A stretch of DNA of 64,000 nucleotides from an uncultured Porphyromonadaceae bacterium (GTDB lineage: Bacteria > Bacteroidota > Bacteroidia > Bacteroidales > Muribaculaceae): the NCBI GenBank assembly GCA_902495245.1, contig CABUWI010000003.1, positions 198,312-262,311 of the forward strand, read 5' to 3'. The position numbers were made by a program, and so were the translations under genes. The notes below the pieces were generated by a model. The model saw only the letters and a program-made list of their open reading frames with translations. It had not been told where the DNA came from and searched no databases. Below are positions 42,735-52,100 of this stretch, one piece after another. The number at the start of each line of letters is the position of its first letter. Positions within the stretch are counted from its first letter, which is position 1.

Positions 42735-43276
42735 TTCAGCAGTTCCCAATCAGTGCGGGCGAGGAGGCAGACATGTTCCGTGCGCTCTTCGCCGAGGAGC
42801 GGAACGTGGACTGAGACGGAGGTGTGGTGCGGGCGGAAGCCGCACTTTTCCTGTACCCGTCGCGACTGTTCGTTGCCGTCGAAATAGCCGCACCAAAGCC
42901 GCCGCAGGCCCATGGCGCGGAATCCGTAGTCAACGATTGAGCTCACGGCCTCGGGCATCAGTCCGCGACCCCAGAAGGGCACTCCGAGCCAGTAGCCCAC
43001 TTCGCCCTCGTCGTCGCCGATTTCGGGGAAATTGCTTTCAGCGCCACAAACAATGCCCACGCAGCCAATCGGCTCGTCATTGCCTTTTAGCGTAAGGGCG
43101 AATACGCCCGGGCGAGCGAAGACCGTGCGGATAATTTCGGCGCTCTCGCCGACGCTGCGGTGGGGCGGCCAGCCCGCTCGCGGCCCTACGTGCGGATTGC
43201 TTGCGTAGCGGTAGAGGCACTCTGCGTCGGCGGCTTTCCACGGACGCAGAACCAGTCGTTCAGTTTCGATAATCAT
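42719..43276 (-). CDS. GNAT acetyltransferase (RimJ/RimL-like)
   Basis: 185 residues. The start IETERLVLRPWKAADAECLYRY, the acetyl-CoA region EVGYWLGVPFWGRGLMPEAVSSIVDYGF and the WCGYFDGNEQSRRVQEKCGF motif are classic for the RimJ/RimL ribosomal-protein acetyltransferase group. The target protein or molecule is unknown. Confidence 0.88.
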   Translation of the reverse strand: MIIETERLVLRPWKAADAECLYRYASNPHVGPRAGWPPHRSVGESAEIIRTVFARPGVFALTLKGNDEPIGCVGIVCGAESNFPEIGDDEGEVGYWLGVPFWGRGLMPEAVSSIVDYGFRAMGLRRLWCGYFDGNEQSRRVQEKCGFRPHHTSVSVHVPLLGEERTEHVCLLARTDWELLNQGIQ

Positions 43277-43299
43277 TGCGCAAATATACGCAAAAAATC

Positions 43300-43665
43300 T
43301 CAGACCGGATTCTGTTCCGTCAGCAACTCCTCTACAACTACGGCGTTGTTGTGCGTCTCGTCATGCGAAGAATAGAGCAGCGTAACCTTCGGTTTCGAGG
43401 CAATCGTGGCCCTCAGCGAAGCGAAAGCAGGGCTCGCAGTGAGCTCCGCCTTATATTTCGCGGCAAATTCCGTCCATCGTCCCTGCGGGTCGGCATGAAA
43501 CCACTCGCGCAGCTCAGTAGACGGGGCAATTTCCTTGTCCCACAAATCATAGCGGAATGTCGCGTGCGACAGACCGCGCGGCCACAGCCGGTCGATGTAA
43601 ACCCTGAACCCGTCTGCCGCCTCCTCTGGCTCATAGGCCCGCTTTATGACAATTGTCTGCTTCAT
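43300..43665 (-). CDS. DUF488 family protein
   Basis: 121 residues. RVYIDRLWPRGLSHATFRYDLWDKEIAPSTELREWFHADP is the DUF488 signature, and VTLLYSSHDETHNNAVVVEELL ends the domain. The family is widespread but has no settled function. It lies 23 bp beyond the start of the acetyltransferase gene on the same strand, so they may be co-transcribed. Confidence 0.88.
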   Translation of the reverse strand: MKQTIVIKRAYEPEEAADGFRVYIDRLWPRGLSHATFRYDLWDKEIAPSTELREWFHADPQGRWTEFAAKYKAELTASPAFASLRATIASKPKVTLLYSSHDETHNNAVVVEELLTEQNPV

Positions 43666-43725
43666 GGCAAATCAAAAATTACTCACCCTCATAACGCCCT
43701 CTTCCCCGTCAAAGTTTGAACACAA

Positions 43726-43755
43726 AGCAGGCGCGAGCCTCAGCCCGCGCCTGCT
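43726..43755. terminator. terminator hairpin at the end of the polysaccharide locus
   Basis: Arms AGCAGGCGCG (43726-43735) and CGCGCCTGCT (43746-43755) pair perfectly with a 10-base loop. It lies 26 bp after the manC stop. The T tail is weak on both strands. Confidence 0.65.
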
Positions 43756-43781
43756 AAATGAGATTAACAATGTATATTATT

Positions 43782-45122
43782 TTACCATTTCCATTCGAAG
43801 CGTTCAATGTCTTCTTCGATAAGTAAATCGCCAGATTGGACTTCAATGAATGTTAAATCGGTAATGGCTCTGACGGCATGTTTGACACCTTTGCCGATAA
43901 CAATCGTTTCGCCGCGGCGAATTTTTGATATGACGCCGTCAAGCACCAATTCGCCTTCGCCGTCTATAAAAGTCCAGACTTCGTCGCGGTGGCGGTGGGC
44001 CTGATAGCTGATACTTTTGCCTGCATGGATATTTAGCTGCTTTACTAAAGACTTGTAGCCGTCGGTGAATTCGGCGGTATCCATTACCTTATATTCACCC
44101 CATCGCCGCTCTTCAAACATTGGTCGGCGTTGCAGCCGGTCGGCATAAGACTTGATGTTTTCGCTCTTACTTTTGTCTGAAATCAATATACCGTCGTTCG
44201 AGGCCGCAATGACAAGGTTTTTGACGCCGATGCACATTACGGGCACTTCAAGTTCATTGATTACGTGCGTGTTTTCCGATTCGTTGTCGAGGAGCACATT
44301 TCCTATTGCATGTTCTGTCAGTTCATCGGTCAGTGTGTTCCATGTGCCGAGATCCTTCCATTTGCCTGTGAAAGGCACAACAGCTACCGATGCGGCTTTT
44401 TCAACCACTTCATAGTCGAAACTGATTTTGGGCAATTCGCCATAGCGAGCACGGATTTCGTCGAAATTGCGAGCGCTGACATATCGGCTGATAATCTCCT
44501 TCATATATCCCAGCCTGAAGGCAAAGACGCCGCCGTTCCAGAAAGCACCTTCAGTAATCAGCTTCTCGGCTGTCGGAACGTCAGGTTTCTCCGTGAATCG
44601 GGCAACACGCGAAATACCGCTGCGTTGTGTCCCTGGTTCGGGGACAATATAGCCATATTTAGCGGACGGATAGGTCGGCACGATGCCCATAAGCACCAGT
44701 TCGGCCGTGTTGTTGTCGACAGCCTCGGCCATGCGCTTGAGCGTGGTGAAATAGTGCTGTTCAGTATATGGGTCGCAAGGCATTACAACAACGACTTCAT
44801 TATCGGAATATTTTCGGTCATAGGCCAGATAAGCGCTTGCGAGGGCTATGGCGGGAAAAGTGTCGCGACGTTCGGGTTCGGTAACCACAGGCATGCTTTC
44901 TCCAAGCTGGTTGAGAATGGCGTCGCGTTGCACGTAACTTGTGGCGACGGTGATCGAGTCGCTTATTCCCGATTCGCGTAACTGTCTGACCACGCGCTGC
45001 ACCATTGATTCTTTCTCCCCGTCGGGTGTGTTGAGCAATTTTATGAATTGTTTTGACCGCGTAGTGTTTGAAAGCGGCCAAAGGCGCTTGCCCGAGCCGC
45101 CGGATAACAGTATGATTTGCAT
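43782..45122 (-). CDS. manC: mannose-1-phosphate guanylyltransferase (ManC-type, with cupin domain)
   Basis: 446 residues. The N-terminal nucleotidyltransferase motif LSGGSGKRLWPLSN (5-18) and the C-terminal cupin (about 330-446: VKQLNIHAGKSISYQAHRHRDEVW) match bifunctional ManC enzymes, which make GDP-mannose and can isomerise fructose-6-phosphate. The product feeds gmd and fcl in the same locus. It is the last gene of the locus. Confidence 0.93.
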   Translation of the reverse strand: MQIILLSGGSGKRLWPLSNTTRSKQFIKLLNTPDGEKESMVQRVVRQLRESGISDSITVATSYVQRDAILNQLGESMPVVTEPERRDTFPAIALASAYLAYDRKYSDNEVVVVMPCDPYTEQHYFTTLKRMAEAVDNNTAELVLMGIVPTYPSAKYGYIVPEPGTQRSGISRVARFTEKPDVPTAEKLITEGAFWNGGVFAFRLGYMKEIISRYVSARNFDEIRARYGELPKISFDYEVVEKAASVAVVPFTGKWKDLGTWNTLTDELTEHAIGNVLLDNESENTHVINELEVPVMCIGVKNLVIAASNDGILISDKSKSENIKSYADRLQRRPMFEERRWGEYKVMDTAEFTDGYKSLVKQLNIHAGKSISYQAHRHRDEVWTFIDGEGELVLDGVISKIRRGETIVIGKGVKHAVRAITDLTFIEVQSGDLLIEEDIERFEWKW

Positions 45123-45159
45123 CTTTTGATTTCAGTGTTCTGTGTGTGTTTCTCTAAAA

Positions 45160-46110
45160 TTATCGCTCGGCGCGCATAGGATTATGAAGAAAATCATCGT
45201 ATGCAAGGCGTATTCCATCTTCCAGTTCCGTTTTGTATGTCCACCCGAGTGCCTTGGCTTTGGAAACGTCAAGCAGTTTGCGCGGTGTGCCGTTGGGACG
45301 CGATGTGTCCCACTTGATTTCGCCGTCATAACCGACAACGGCAGCCACCATGTTGGTCAACTCTTTGATGGTAAGTTCTTTGCCCGTGCCGGCGTTGACG
45401 GTTTCGTTTCCGGAATAATTATTCATCAGGAATACACATAGATTGGCGAGGTCGTCGACATAAAGAAACTCTCTCAGCGGGCTGCCGTCGCCCCAGCATG
45501 TTACCGAGGGCACATGCTGTTCTTTTGCCTCATGAAATCGTCGAATCAGTGCGGGAAGCACATGAGAGTGTTCAGGGTGATAATTGTCGTTGGGGCCATA
45601 AAGATTTGTCGGCATCACGCTGATATAGTCAGTCCCGTACTGTCGGTTAAGATATTCGCAATACTTAAGGCCTGAAATTTTGGCCAGGGCGTAGGCTTCG
45701 TTTGTTTTCTCCAATTCGGAGGTCAGAAGGCAAGTTTCCTTCATTGGCTGAGGCGCCATGCGCGGATATATGCATGACGACCCTAAGAATTCCAGTTTCT
45801 TACAGCCGTTTTTCCATGCCGAATGAATTACATTCATTTCCAGAATCATGTTGTCATACATGAAATCGGCCAGTGCGGATTGGTTTGCGATGATGCCACC
45901 GACCTTTGCAGCCGCCAAAAATACATATTCGGGTCGTTCTGTCGCGAAGAATTCTTCGACGGCCACTTGTCGCGTCAGATCCAGTTCGGAGTGAGTGCGG
46001 GTGATGATATTTTCGTAACCCTGGCGTTTCAGTTCGCGCACAATGGCCGAACCTACCATTCCACGGTGGCCGGCCACATATATTTTTGCATTTTTCTCCA
46101 TAGTTATCAA
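45160..46110 (-). CDS. fcl: GDP-L-fucose synthase
   Basis: 316 residues. The NADPH-binding GHRGMVGSAI (13-22) and the SDR catalytic pair YALAK, with EFLGSSCIYPRMAPQP and NVNAGTGKE-type loops, are typical of Fcl/WcaG. It does the epimerisation and reduction that turns GDP-4-keto-6-deoxy-mannose into GDP-L-fucose. Gmd, the preceding enzyme, is encoded at 48867-49955. Confidence 0.94.
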   Translation of the reverse strand: MITMEKNAKIYVAGHRGMVGSAIVRELKRQGYENIITRTHSELDLTRQVAVEEFFATERPEYVFLAAAKVGGIIANQSALADFMYDNMILEMNVIHSAWKNGCKKLEFLGSSCIYPRMAPQPMKETCLLTSELEKTNEAYALAKISGLKYCEYLNRQYGTDYISVMPTNLYGPNDNYHPEHSHVLPALIRRFHEAKEQHVPSVTCWGDGSPLREFLYVDDLANLCVFLMNNYSGNETVNAGTGKELTIKELTNMVAAVVGYDGEIKWDTSRPNGTPRKLLDVSKAKALGWTYKTELEDGIRLAYDDFLHNPMRAER

Positions 46111-46119
46111 ATTTTTCTA

Positions 46120-47280
46120 TTAAATTCCTTTGCGACGAATTTTTATGGGTATCATTTCCCGGGTGATTTCGGCGTTGTCGTCGAGCACGAGAACTAAGTG
46201 GCCCCCACCTCCCGCGCCCGTCATTTTACAGGCAAGACAGTTGGATTTGTATTTTTCGATGTATTCTTCAACTCCCGGCTGCATCATGGCAGGGAACATT
46301 GCCGTCTGGGCGTAGAAAGAATCGCCGAATGCCTTGGCAAACATAGCGAGATTCCGCTCCATGATTGCGTTCCAGCATCGGGCGGCTGCGTCTGTGAGGG
46401 CGCGCACTTTTTCCGCGGTGATGTCTTTGCCTTCCACAACCGAGCACCCCGGCCGGCGAGGGAACATCGGCACGAGTACAATGTGATTTTCAAGCCATGA
46501 AAGGATTTCTTCGTCATGGCATGACTCGATTTTTGACGGCCAGTAATGCCCGTCGTAGTAGTGGCGGGTGAGGCCGCTCATGCATATGCCAATGGCGTCT
46601 TGCGCGCCCGATACGTGCCCTTCGTTTTCCGGGTCGTTTTCAAAGCAGAAAAGCAGGCGCGCAAGCATCTCCTCGTTATAATCGGGCAGTTCGTAGGGCC
46701 AGATTTTCTTTGCTGCGTTGCGGGTTGATGTAGACATGCCGCCGCGTTCCATGAATTCTACGGTTGGTTCGATTGACACTGTCAGAGCCCAGCCTGAACC
46801 CAGTTGCGACACATATGGCTGGTCAATCCATGTGCCGGCTAGGTCAATGCGATAGGGGAGCTGCGACTTCACACCCGTGCGGAGCGAGGTGGTCGAGCGG
46901 GCTTCGAGTCCTTCTTCGGGAATGCGTTCCAGCTGGACATATTCGATTCCTCGTTCGGCGCACAGACGGCGTTTGTCGTCGCTGCCTCCGTCGGAGTTGA
47001 CCACGAAAACGTCAGGCTTGACCCGCTCGATAGTCGGCAGAAAGTCGAGCATGCCGCTGCCCGAGTTGACGTAGGCATCAGTAACATAACGTATGGCTTT
47101 GACCATGAACAGACGTTCTTTTTCGGAATATACTGTTTTGCGGTGTTTGAGCTGCTCGATGGTCTTGTCAGAGCCGATGCCTACGTAGAGATCGCCGTAT
47201 TGGGCGGCTTGTTTGAAAAAGGCGACGTGGCCGGAATGGAGCATGTCATAGCAGCCCGACACGAAAACTTTTTTATTCAT
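46120..47280 (-). CDS. nucleotidyltransferase fused to a GHMP kinase-like domain
   Basis: 386 residues. The N-terminal cytidylyltransferase-like domain has the HxGH-type motif SGCYDMLHSGHVAFF (8-22). From about residue 145 a GHMP kinase-like domain begins (LPYRIDLAGTWIDQPY), ending with the phosphate-binding motif KMTGAGGGGHLVLVL near 356-370. The central ATP-binding motif, normally P-x-x-G-L-G-S-S, is replaced by VSGAQDAIGI. The fusion resembles Fkp in concept (kinase plus nucleotide transfer) but is built from a different transferase. The neighbours point to fucose-type sugar activation. Confidence 0.75.
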   Translation of the reverse strand: MNKKVFVSGCYDMLHSGHVAFFKQAAQYGDLYVGIGSDKTIEQLKHRKTVYSEKERLFMVKAIRYVTDAYVNSGSGMLDFLPTIERVKPDVFVVNSDGGSDDKRRLCAERGIEYVQLERIPEEGLEARSTTSLRTGVKSQLPYRIDLAGTWIDQPYVSQLGSGWALTVSIEPTVEFMERGGMSTSTRNAAKKIWPYELPDYNEEMLARLLFCFENDPENEGHVSGAQDAIGICMSGLTRHYYDGHYWPSKIESCHDEEILSWLENHIVLVPMFPRRPGCSVVEGKDITAEKVRALTDAAARCWNAIMERNLAMFAKAFGDSFYAQTAMFPAMMQPGVEEYIEKYKSNCLACKMTGAGGGGHLVLVLDDNAEITREMIPIKIRRKGI

Positions 47281-48541
47281 TTTTTTGAATGTGCGATTTT
47301 TTGGCTATGGCTGCCGAGTATAAAAATACTACCGTCAGGCATATAAAAGGTATCCAGAATGATGTGCCGATGCCGAAGCGGTCAGACATGAAGGCTTGCA
47401 GCGGAGTTATGACAGCTCCGCCGAGAATGGCCATAATCAGGCCTGATGCGGCAAGCTTTGCGCTGTCGCCGGCGATGCCGTCGAGGGCGATGCCGTAGAT
47501 TGTGGGGAACATGAGCGACATGCAGGCCGAGATTCCGACCAAGGCACATATCGAGAACATACCGCTGCCGCAGATGACGCAGATTGTGCAGCTCATGCCG
47601 ACGATGGCGCATAAGGCCATCAGTTTTGCCGGTTTTACATAGGCCATAAGCCATGTGAACATGAATCGGAAAATGGAGAAGGCAACGATTGAAGCGAGGA
47701 AGACGGCAGACGCATCGGCTTCACGCACGCCGAGCCGGTCCATGGCCAGCCGTATCGTAAACGACCAGACTGCGGTTTGCGCACCCACATAGAAGAATTG
47801 GGCCACGACGCCATATCGCCAGCGTCTGTTATGCCAAAGTCGTTTGATTCCGCTGCGAATGCTGAAGCTGCTGTCGCTTTTGCCGCCCGGCATCTTTACT
47901 AATGCGATGACCACGAGCAGGGCAACGAGTACACAGCCGATTAGCATATATATGGACGCGACGGCGTCAAGCTCGTGGTGTTGGAGCGCCAGGAGGCTGT
48001 CGGCGTTCATGCCGGCACGTTCGGCAGCGCCCTCGGCTCCGAGTTCCGACAGGATAAAGTGGCGGCTGAGCAGAATCCCGGCGATTGCACCGAGCGGATT
48101 GAGCGTCTGGGCAATGTTCAGGCGACGTGTGGCCGTTTCGGGAGGCCCCATTGACAGAATGTATGGGTTGGCCGTGGTTTCAAGGATTGCACAGCCGCCG
48201 GCCATGATGTAGATGGCAATGAGGAAGAAACCATAGCTCGTCGCGCGGCCTGCGGGGTAGAAGAGCAGGGTTCCCAACGCGTAGAGCGACAATCCAAGCA
48301 TGATGCCGCCCTTGTAACTGTGGCGGCTGATGAAGATGGCGGCCGGCAGGGCGAAGCAGAAGTATGCGCCGTAGAAGGCGAGCTGTACCAACGAAGTCTG
48401 CAGGTCGTTCATCGACATGATGCGTCGAAAGGCGGCCAGCAGCGTGTCGTTCATGTTGTTGGCAATGCCCCAAAGCAGAAACAGAAGCGACACGAGCGCG
48501 AACGGCAGCAGGCGTTTCTTGTCCGGCAATATCCGGTTCAT
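47273..48541 (-). CDS. fucP: FucP-type MFS sugar permease
   Basis: 422 residues from MNRILPDKK; the upstream extension is rejected because this ATG overlaps the mutarotase stop (ATGA). Twelve hydrophobic segments are seen, with FALVSLLFLLWGIANNMNDTLL (near 12-33) and ETTANPYILSMGPPETATRRLNIAQTLNPLG (near 130-160) matching FucP/GluP-family symporters. It likely imports L-fucose or a related sugar. Its presence inside a polysaccharide operon is uncommon. Confidence 0.85.
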   Translation of the reverse strand: MNRILPDKKRLLPFALVSLLFLLWGIANNMNDTLLAAFRRIMSMNDLQTSLVQLAFYGAYFCFALPAAIFISRHSYKGGIMLGLSLYALGTLLFYPAGRATSYGFFLIAIYIMAGGCAILETTANPYILSMGPPETATRRLNIAQTLNPLGAIAGILLSRHFILSELGAEGAAERAGMNADSLLALQHHELDAVASIYMLIGCVLVALLVVIALVKMPGGKSDSSFSIRSGIKRLWHNRRWRYGVVAQFFYVGAQTAVWSFTIRLAMDRLGVREADASAVFLASIVAFSIFRFMFTWLMAYVKPAKLMALCAIVGMSCTICVICGSGMFSICALVGISACMSLMFPTIYGIALDGIAGDSAKLAASGLIMAILGGAVITPLQAFMSDRFGIGTSFWIPFICLTVVFLYSAAIAKKSHIQKNE

Positions 48542-48867
48542 AGTGTGAATACGCATTCCATGGGTTTCCACTTTTCGGCAGAAGTGGCGCCGGGGTTGCA
48601 TTGTTGAAAGCGTGCTACATATTCCTCCCACTCGGCCTGTAGCGGCAGAGCGGCCAGTCGTGTCATGGCAGCTTCGACGTTAACCTCGTCAGGCAGTTCC
48701 ATAATCATGACGGCGTGATTATCGAGCAGATAGATGTCCATAGCGGTTATGCCCACCTGTTTGATTCCGGCAACTATTTCAGGCCATATGTGGTCATGAG
48801 CGTCGCGATAAGCCGCGATGTCGTCGGCATTTTCCGACAGGTTGAGCATTTTGACAAATCGCTGCAT
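48538..48867 (-). CDS. L-rhamnose/L-fucose mutarotase-type protein
   Basis: 109 residues from MQRFVKMLNL. The pattern YRDAHDHIWPEIVAGIKQVGITAMDIYLLDNHAVMIMEL and the end EKWKPMECVFTL are characteristic of the RhaM mutarotase family, which interconverts alpha and beta sugar anomers. It overlaps gmd by one base and fucP by 4. The pairing with a fucose-type permease suggests the sugar enters as a free sugar. Confidence 0.87.
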   Translation of the reverse strand: MQRFVKMLNLSENADDIAAYRDAHDHIWPEIVAGIKQVGITAMDIYLLDNHAVMIMELPDEVNVEAAMTRLAALPLQAEWEEYVARFQQCNPGATSAEKWKPMECVFTL

Positions 48868-49955
48868 TACTTTACGATTCCTTTTTCGAGATATTCCGCC
48901 AGATTTGTCCTGACATGACTTGCCGCGCGCTCGACGGCAACCTTTGCCATATCGGATTCTACCATCAATTTTACAAGTTGCTCGAACGAAGTCTTTTGCG
49001 GATTCCAGCCTAACTCGCGCTTTGCTTTTGCCGGATTGCCCCAAAGGTTCACAACGTCGGTAGGCCGATAGAAGTCGGGCGAAACTTCAACCAGCACTTT
49101 CCCGGTTTTCACATCAATGCCTTTCTCATTTTCGCCCTCGCCTTCAAAGCGAAGCTCGATGCCGGCATAATGGAACGCCAGTTTGCAGAATTCTCTTACG
49201 GAATGCTGCTCGCCCGTGGCGATGACGAAGTCTTCGGGCTTGTCGTGCTGAAGAATCAGCCACATGCACTCGACGTAGTCTTTGGCGTAGCCCCAGTCTC
49301 TCAGCGACGAGAGGTTGCCCAGCAGCAGTTTGTCCTGCTTGCCCTGAGCGATGCGTGCAGCCGCAAGCGTAATCTTGCGGGTAACAAAAGTTTCACCCCG
49401 TCGCTCCGACTCGTGGTTGAACAGAATGCCCGAGCAGCAGAACATATTGTAGGCTTCGCGATATTCCTTGGTAATCCAAAAGCCATACTGCTTTGCAACC
49501 GCATAAGGCGAATAGGGGTGGAAGGGCGTGTTCTCGTCCTGAGGCACTTCTTCGACCTTGCCGTAAAGCTCGCTTGTCGATGCCTGATAGATGCGGCATG
49601 TATCCGTCAGGTCGCACTGTCTGACTGCTTCGAGCACTCTCAGCACGCCGGTCGCGTCGACGTCGGCCGTAAACTCCGGCGAATCGAACGACACCTGCAC
49701 GTGGCTCTGAGCCGCGAGATTATAAATTTCGTCAGGTCTGACTTTCTTCACCACCTGCAGAATGCTCATCGAATCACCGAGGTCGGCATAATGCAGATGG
49801 AAATTAGCATGCCCCTCCAGATGGGCTATGCGTTCGCGGAAGTCAACCGACGAGCGCCTGATTGTGCCGTGCACGTCATATCCCTTGTCCAACAGCAACT
49901 CGGCGAGGTATGAACCGTCCTGGCCGGTAATGCCGGTAATCAATGCTTTTTTCAT
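48867..49955 (-). CDS. gmd: GDP-mannose 4,6-dehydratase
   Basis: 362 residues. Rossmann motif GITGQDGSYLAELL (7-20), catalytic Thr-Glu-Tyr region STSELYGKVEEVPQDENTPFHPYSPYAVAKQYGFW, and the Gmd signature NHESERRGETFVTRKIT. It makes GDP-4-keto-6-deoxy-D-mannose, the substrate of Fcl. Confidence 0.96.
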   Translation of the reverse strand: MKKALITGITGQDGSYLAELLLDKGYDVHGTIRRSSVDFRERIAHLEGHANFHLHYADLGDSMSILQVVKKVRPDEIYNLAAQSHVQVSFDSPEFTADVDATGVLRVLEAVRQCDLTDTCRIYQASTSELYGKVEEVPQDENTPFHPYSPYAVAKQYGFWITKEYREAYNMFCCSGILFNHESERRGETFVTRKITLAAARIAQGKQDKLLLGNLSSLRDWGYAKDYVECMWLILQHDKPEDFVIATGEQHSVREFCKLAFHYAGIELRFEGEGENEKGIDVKTGKVLVEVSPDFYRPTDVVNLWGNPAKAKRELGWNPQKTSFEQLVKLMVESDMAKVAVERAASHVRTNLAEYLEKGIVK

Positions 49956-50755
49956 ATCTGATTATAAGTTAAATTTTTCTGATGTGATTGTGAAATTCGT
50001 GTCGTTGCGACTTCAAAAAGTTTATATACGTATCTAAGCGATTCAAGCGCAACGTTGCTATACACACCGTTGCTTCTGAAGGCACGCTGATGGTCGCGCA
50101 TAATCTGTTTGTGGCTCTGAAGGCCGCTGGTCGATGCGCCGCCGGTGCGCATCGTAACGAAGTCTTTTTCGAGATACTTCGTCCTGATTCGATTTACATA
50201 TATCAGCCGTAGAAGGCATTCGAAATCTGCCGCCACTTTATAGCTCAGGTCAAATCGGCCATACTTCTCATACAGTTCCCGGCGGCAGTAGAAACTCGGG
50301 TGAGCCGGCATGAATCCCAGCCGCATCAGCCGCCGGCTGAACCCTTTAGACGAATAATAGCGCACACATTTTTCGAGGTTATCGTCGTTGACATAATGTA
50401 TGTCGCCATATATGCCGTCAACCGTCATGTCGCTCATCTCGGTGGCGACATACTGGAGCACATCGCGGCTCGTATAAAAATCGTCGCTGTTCAAGATGCC
50501 CACGACGTCGCCCGTAGCCATGCCGATGCCTTTGTTCATCGCGTCGTATAGGCCGTTGTCGCGCTCGCTCACCCAGCGCAGCCTCCCTCCGTAGCGGGGT
50601 TCCAGTTCCCTAACAATATCCATTGTATTGTCTTTCGACCCGCCGTCAACGATGATATGCTCATAATCGTCATACGTCTGGCTCAGCACGCTCTCCATAG
50701 TGTCGCGCAGCGTCGCCCCGCTATTCCACGTAGCGGTAATCACCGAAATCTTCAT
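49952..50755 (-). CDS. family 2 glycosyltransferase
   Basis: 267 residues. ISVITATWNSGATLRDTMESVLSQTYDDYEHIIVDGGSKD is a GT2 start, with the DxD-like NSDDFY near 95 and the EDE-like VAADFECLLRL. It resembles WcaA/WcaE-type transferases of colanic acid clusters. It overlaps gmd by 4 bp. The donor is likely a nucleotide sugar made in the locus. Confidence 0.9.
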   Translation of the reverse strand: MKISVITATWNSGATLRDTMESVLSQTYDDYEHIIVDGGSKDNTMDIVRELEPRYGGRLRWVSERDNGLYDAMNKGIGMATGDVVGILNSDDFYTSRDVLQYVATEMSDMTVDGIYGDIHYVNDDNLEKCVRYYSSKGFSRRLMRLGFMPAHPSFYCRRELYEKYGRFDLSYKVAADFECLLRLIYVNRIRTKYLEKDFVTMRTGGASTSGLQSHKQIMRDHQRAFRSNGVYSNVALESLRYVYKLFEVATTRISQSHQKNLTYNQI

Positions 50756-50786
50756 ATCCTAAACGTGAAAACAAAAATTCATAATC

Positions 50787-50883
50787 CGTAGGGACGCACG
50801 GTTCGTGCGTCCGCGTTGCGGAATGAGTAATTGGTTGTAATATTGGCTGTTACCAGCGGACGCACGAACCGTGCGTCCCTACG
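50787..50883. repeat. paired palindromic repeat (BIME-like) between two glycosyltransferase genes
   Basis: A 27-bp unit (50787-50813) recurs as a perfect inverted copy at 50857-50883. Each unit is itself a near-palindrome, GGACGCACG...CGTGCGTCC. Related copies occur at 63796-63882. A REP-type mobile palindrome is the likely explanation. Confidence 0.8.
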
Positions 50884-50897
50884 CGGTTTGGCAACTC

Positions 50898-52100
50898 TTA
50901 ACTTTTAACCCCTAACTTTTCTTCGTAGAGCGAAAGGTATTTTTTGTAGCAATTTTCCGCGTCAAACTCGCTGACGGCTCTGGCGCGGCAATCCCGGCGG
51001 CTCAGTTTTGCGGCCGCTTCAATTCCCGCTGCCAACCCGTCGACGTCGCCGCGTTCAACCACGATGCCCGTCCGCGAGTCAACGGCCTCCGGCGAGCCGC
51101 CTGTGCGGTAAGTAATCACGGGCGTTCCGCACGCCAGCGCCTCGATGTTCACTGTGGGGAAATTATCTCCGTAGGTCGGATTTACAAACGCCAGCGCGCT
51201 GACATAGAGTTTTCTTAATTCTTCGCGGCTCTCGGTGCGCGTAACGCCGTTTATGCCCGTGGGTAAAGTCTGTTTCTGTTTGTCAGTAATCCCTACGACC
51301 ACAATTTCAAATTCTCGTGGCAGAATCTTTCTCAACTCCAGTAAATCATAAAACCCTTTTTCCCTGTTCCACACGCCTGAGACCGCAATTACATAAGACT
51401 TCTCTTCCGTGTGGGGCTCGGCAGGTTTGAAGACATTCAGGTCCACTCCGTTATGAATCACCACTCTGTTTGTCTCGCGCAAAAAACTTTCGCTCAGCAG
51501 TCCTGACAACCAATCTGAAACGGGAACAAGCGTAAGGTTTTTCAACGAGCCGAACGCCTCGGCCTTGCGCCTGAAATTTTCTGCCGAACGGTCAGCTAAT
51601 AGCGAGGCCGGATATGCCCTAAGTTGCGGGCATTTCCCGCCGCCGCACCCCGTGCGCCAACGTCCGCATTCTTCCACGCCGAAGTAAGCGCAATGTCCCG
51701 TAATCGGCCAGATGTCATGCAGCGTCCAAACAACCGGGCCACCCCATGCCCGCAGCCACTCAAACAGCAGTTCATAATTCAGGTAATACCCGTGAATATT
51801 ATGCAGATGCACGATGTCAGGCCCGATTCTGTCCAGCTCTTTCAGAAATTTCCGTGTCGCACCTCGCGACGCCAGACCGTGATTATCGAACAGGCGCGAC
51901 TCCAAGCCGTGCCACCTCATATCCCAATCCGACCCGATGCGCACCAGGTTGGCGGCCGACGGTTCGCGATGCGGCTCCCGCCCGTATGCAAACCAAGGCT
52001 CCCACTCGCCGCTCTCACGGGCCACACGCGCAATTGCCTCTGCAATCGCCCCCGTCGACCCGCGCCCCGCCACGGTGTTCACCTCAACCAGCTTTTTCAT
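50898..52100 (-). CDS. family 4 glycosyltransferase
   Basis: 400 residues with GT-B features: N-terminal acceptor domain with HLHNIHGYYLNYELLFEWLR, C-terminal donor domain with VSGVWNREKGFYDLL, and the ExxxxxE-like motif NPTYGDNFPTVNIEALACGTPVITYRTGG. It is similar to WcaC-type enzymes. It follows the acyltransferase gene with an ATGA overlap. Confidence 0.9.
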   Translation of the reverse strand: MKKLVEVNTVAGRGSTGAIAEAIARVARESGEWEPWFAYGREPHREPSAANLVRIGSDWDMRWHGLESRLFDNHGLASRGATRKFLKELDRIGPDIVHLHNIHGYYLNYELLFEWLRAWGGPVVWTLHDIWPITGHCAYFGVEECGRWRTGCGGGKCPQLRAYPASLLADRSAENFRRKAEAFGSLKNLTLVPVSDWLSGLLSESFLRETNRVVIHNGVDLNVFKPAEPHTEEKSYVIAVSGVWNREKGFYDLLELRKILPREFEIVVVGITDKQKQTLPTGINGVTRTESREELRKLYVSALAFVNPTYGDNFPTVNIEALACGTPVITYRTGGSPEAVDSRTGIVVERGDVDGLAAGIEAAAKLSRRDCRARAVSEFDAENCYKKYLSLYEEKLGVKS

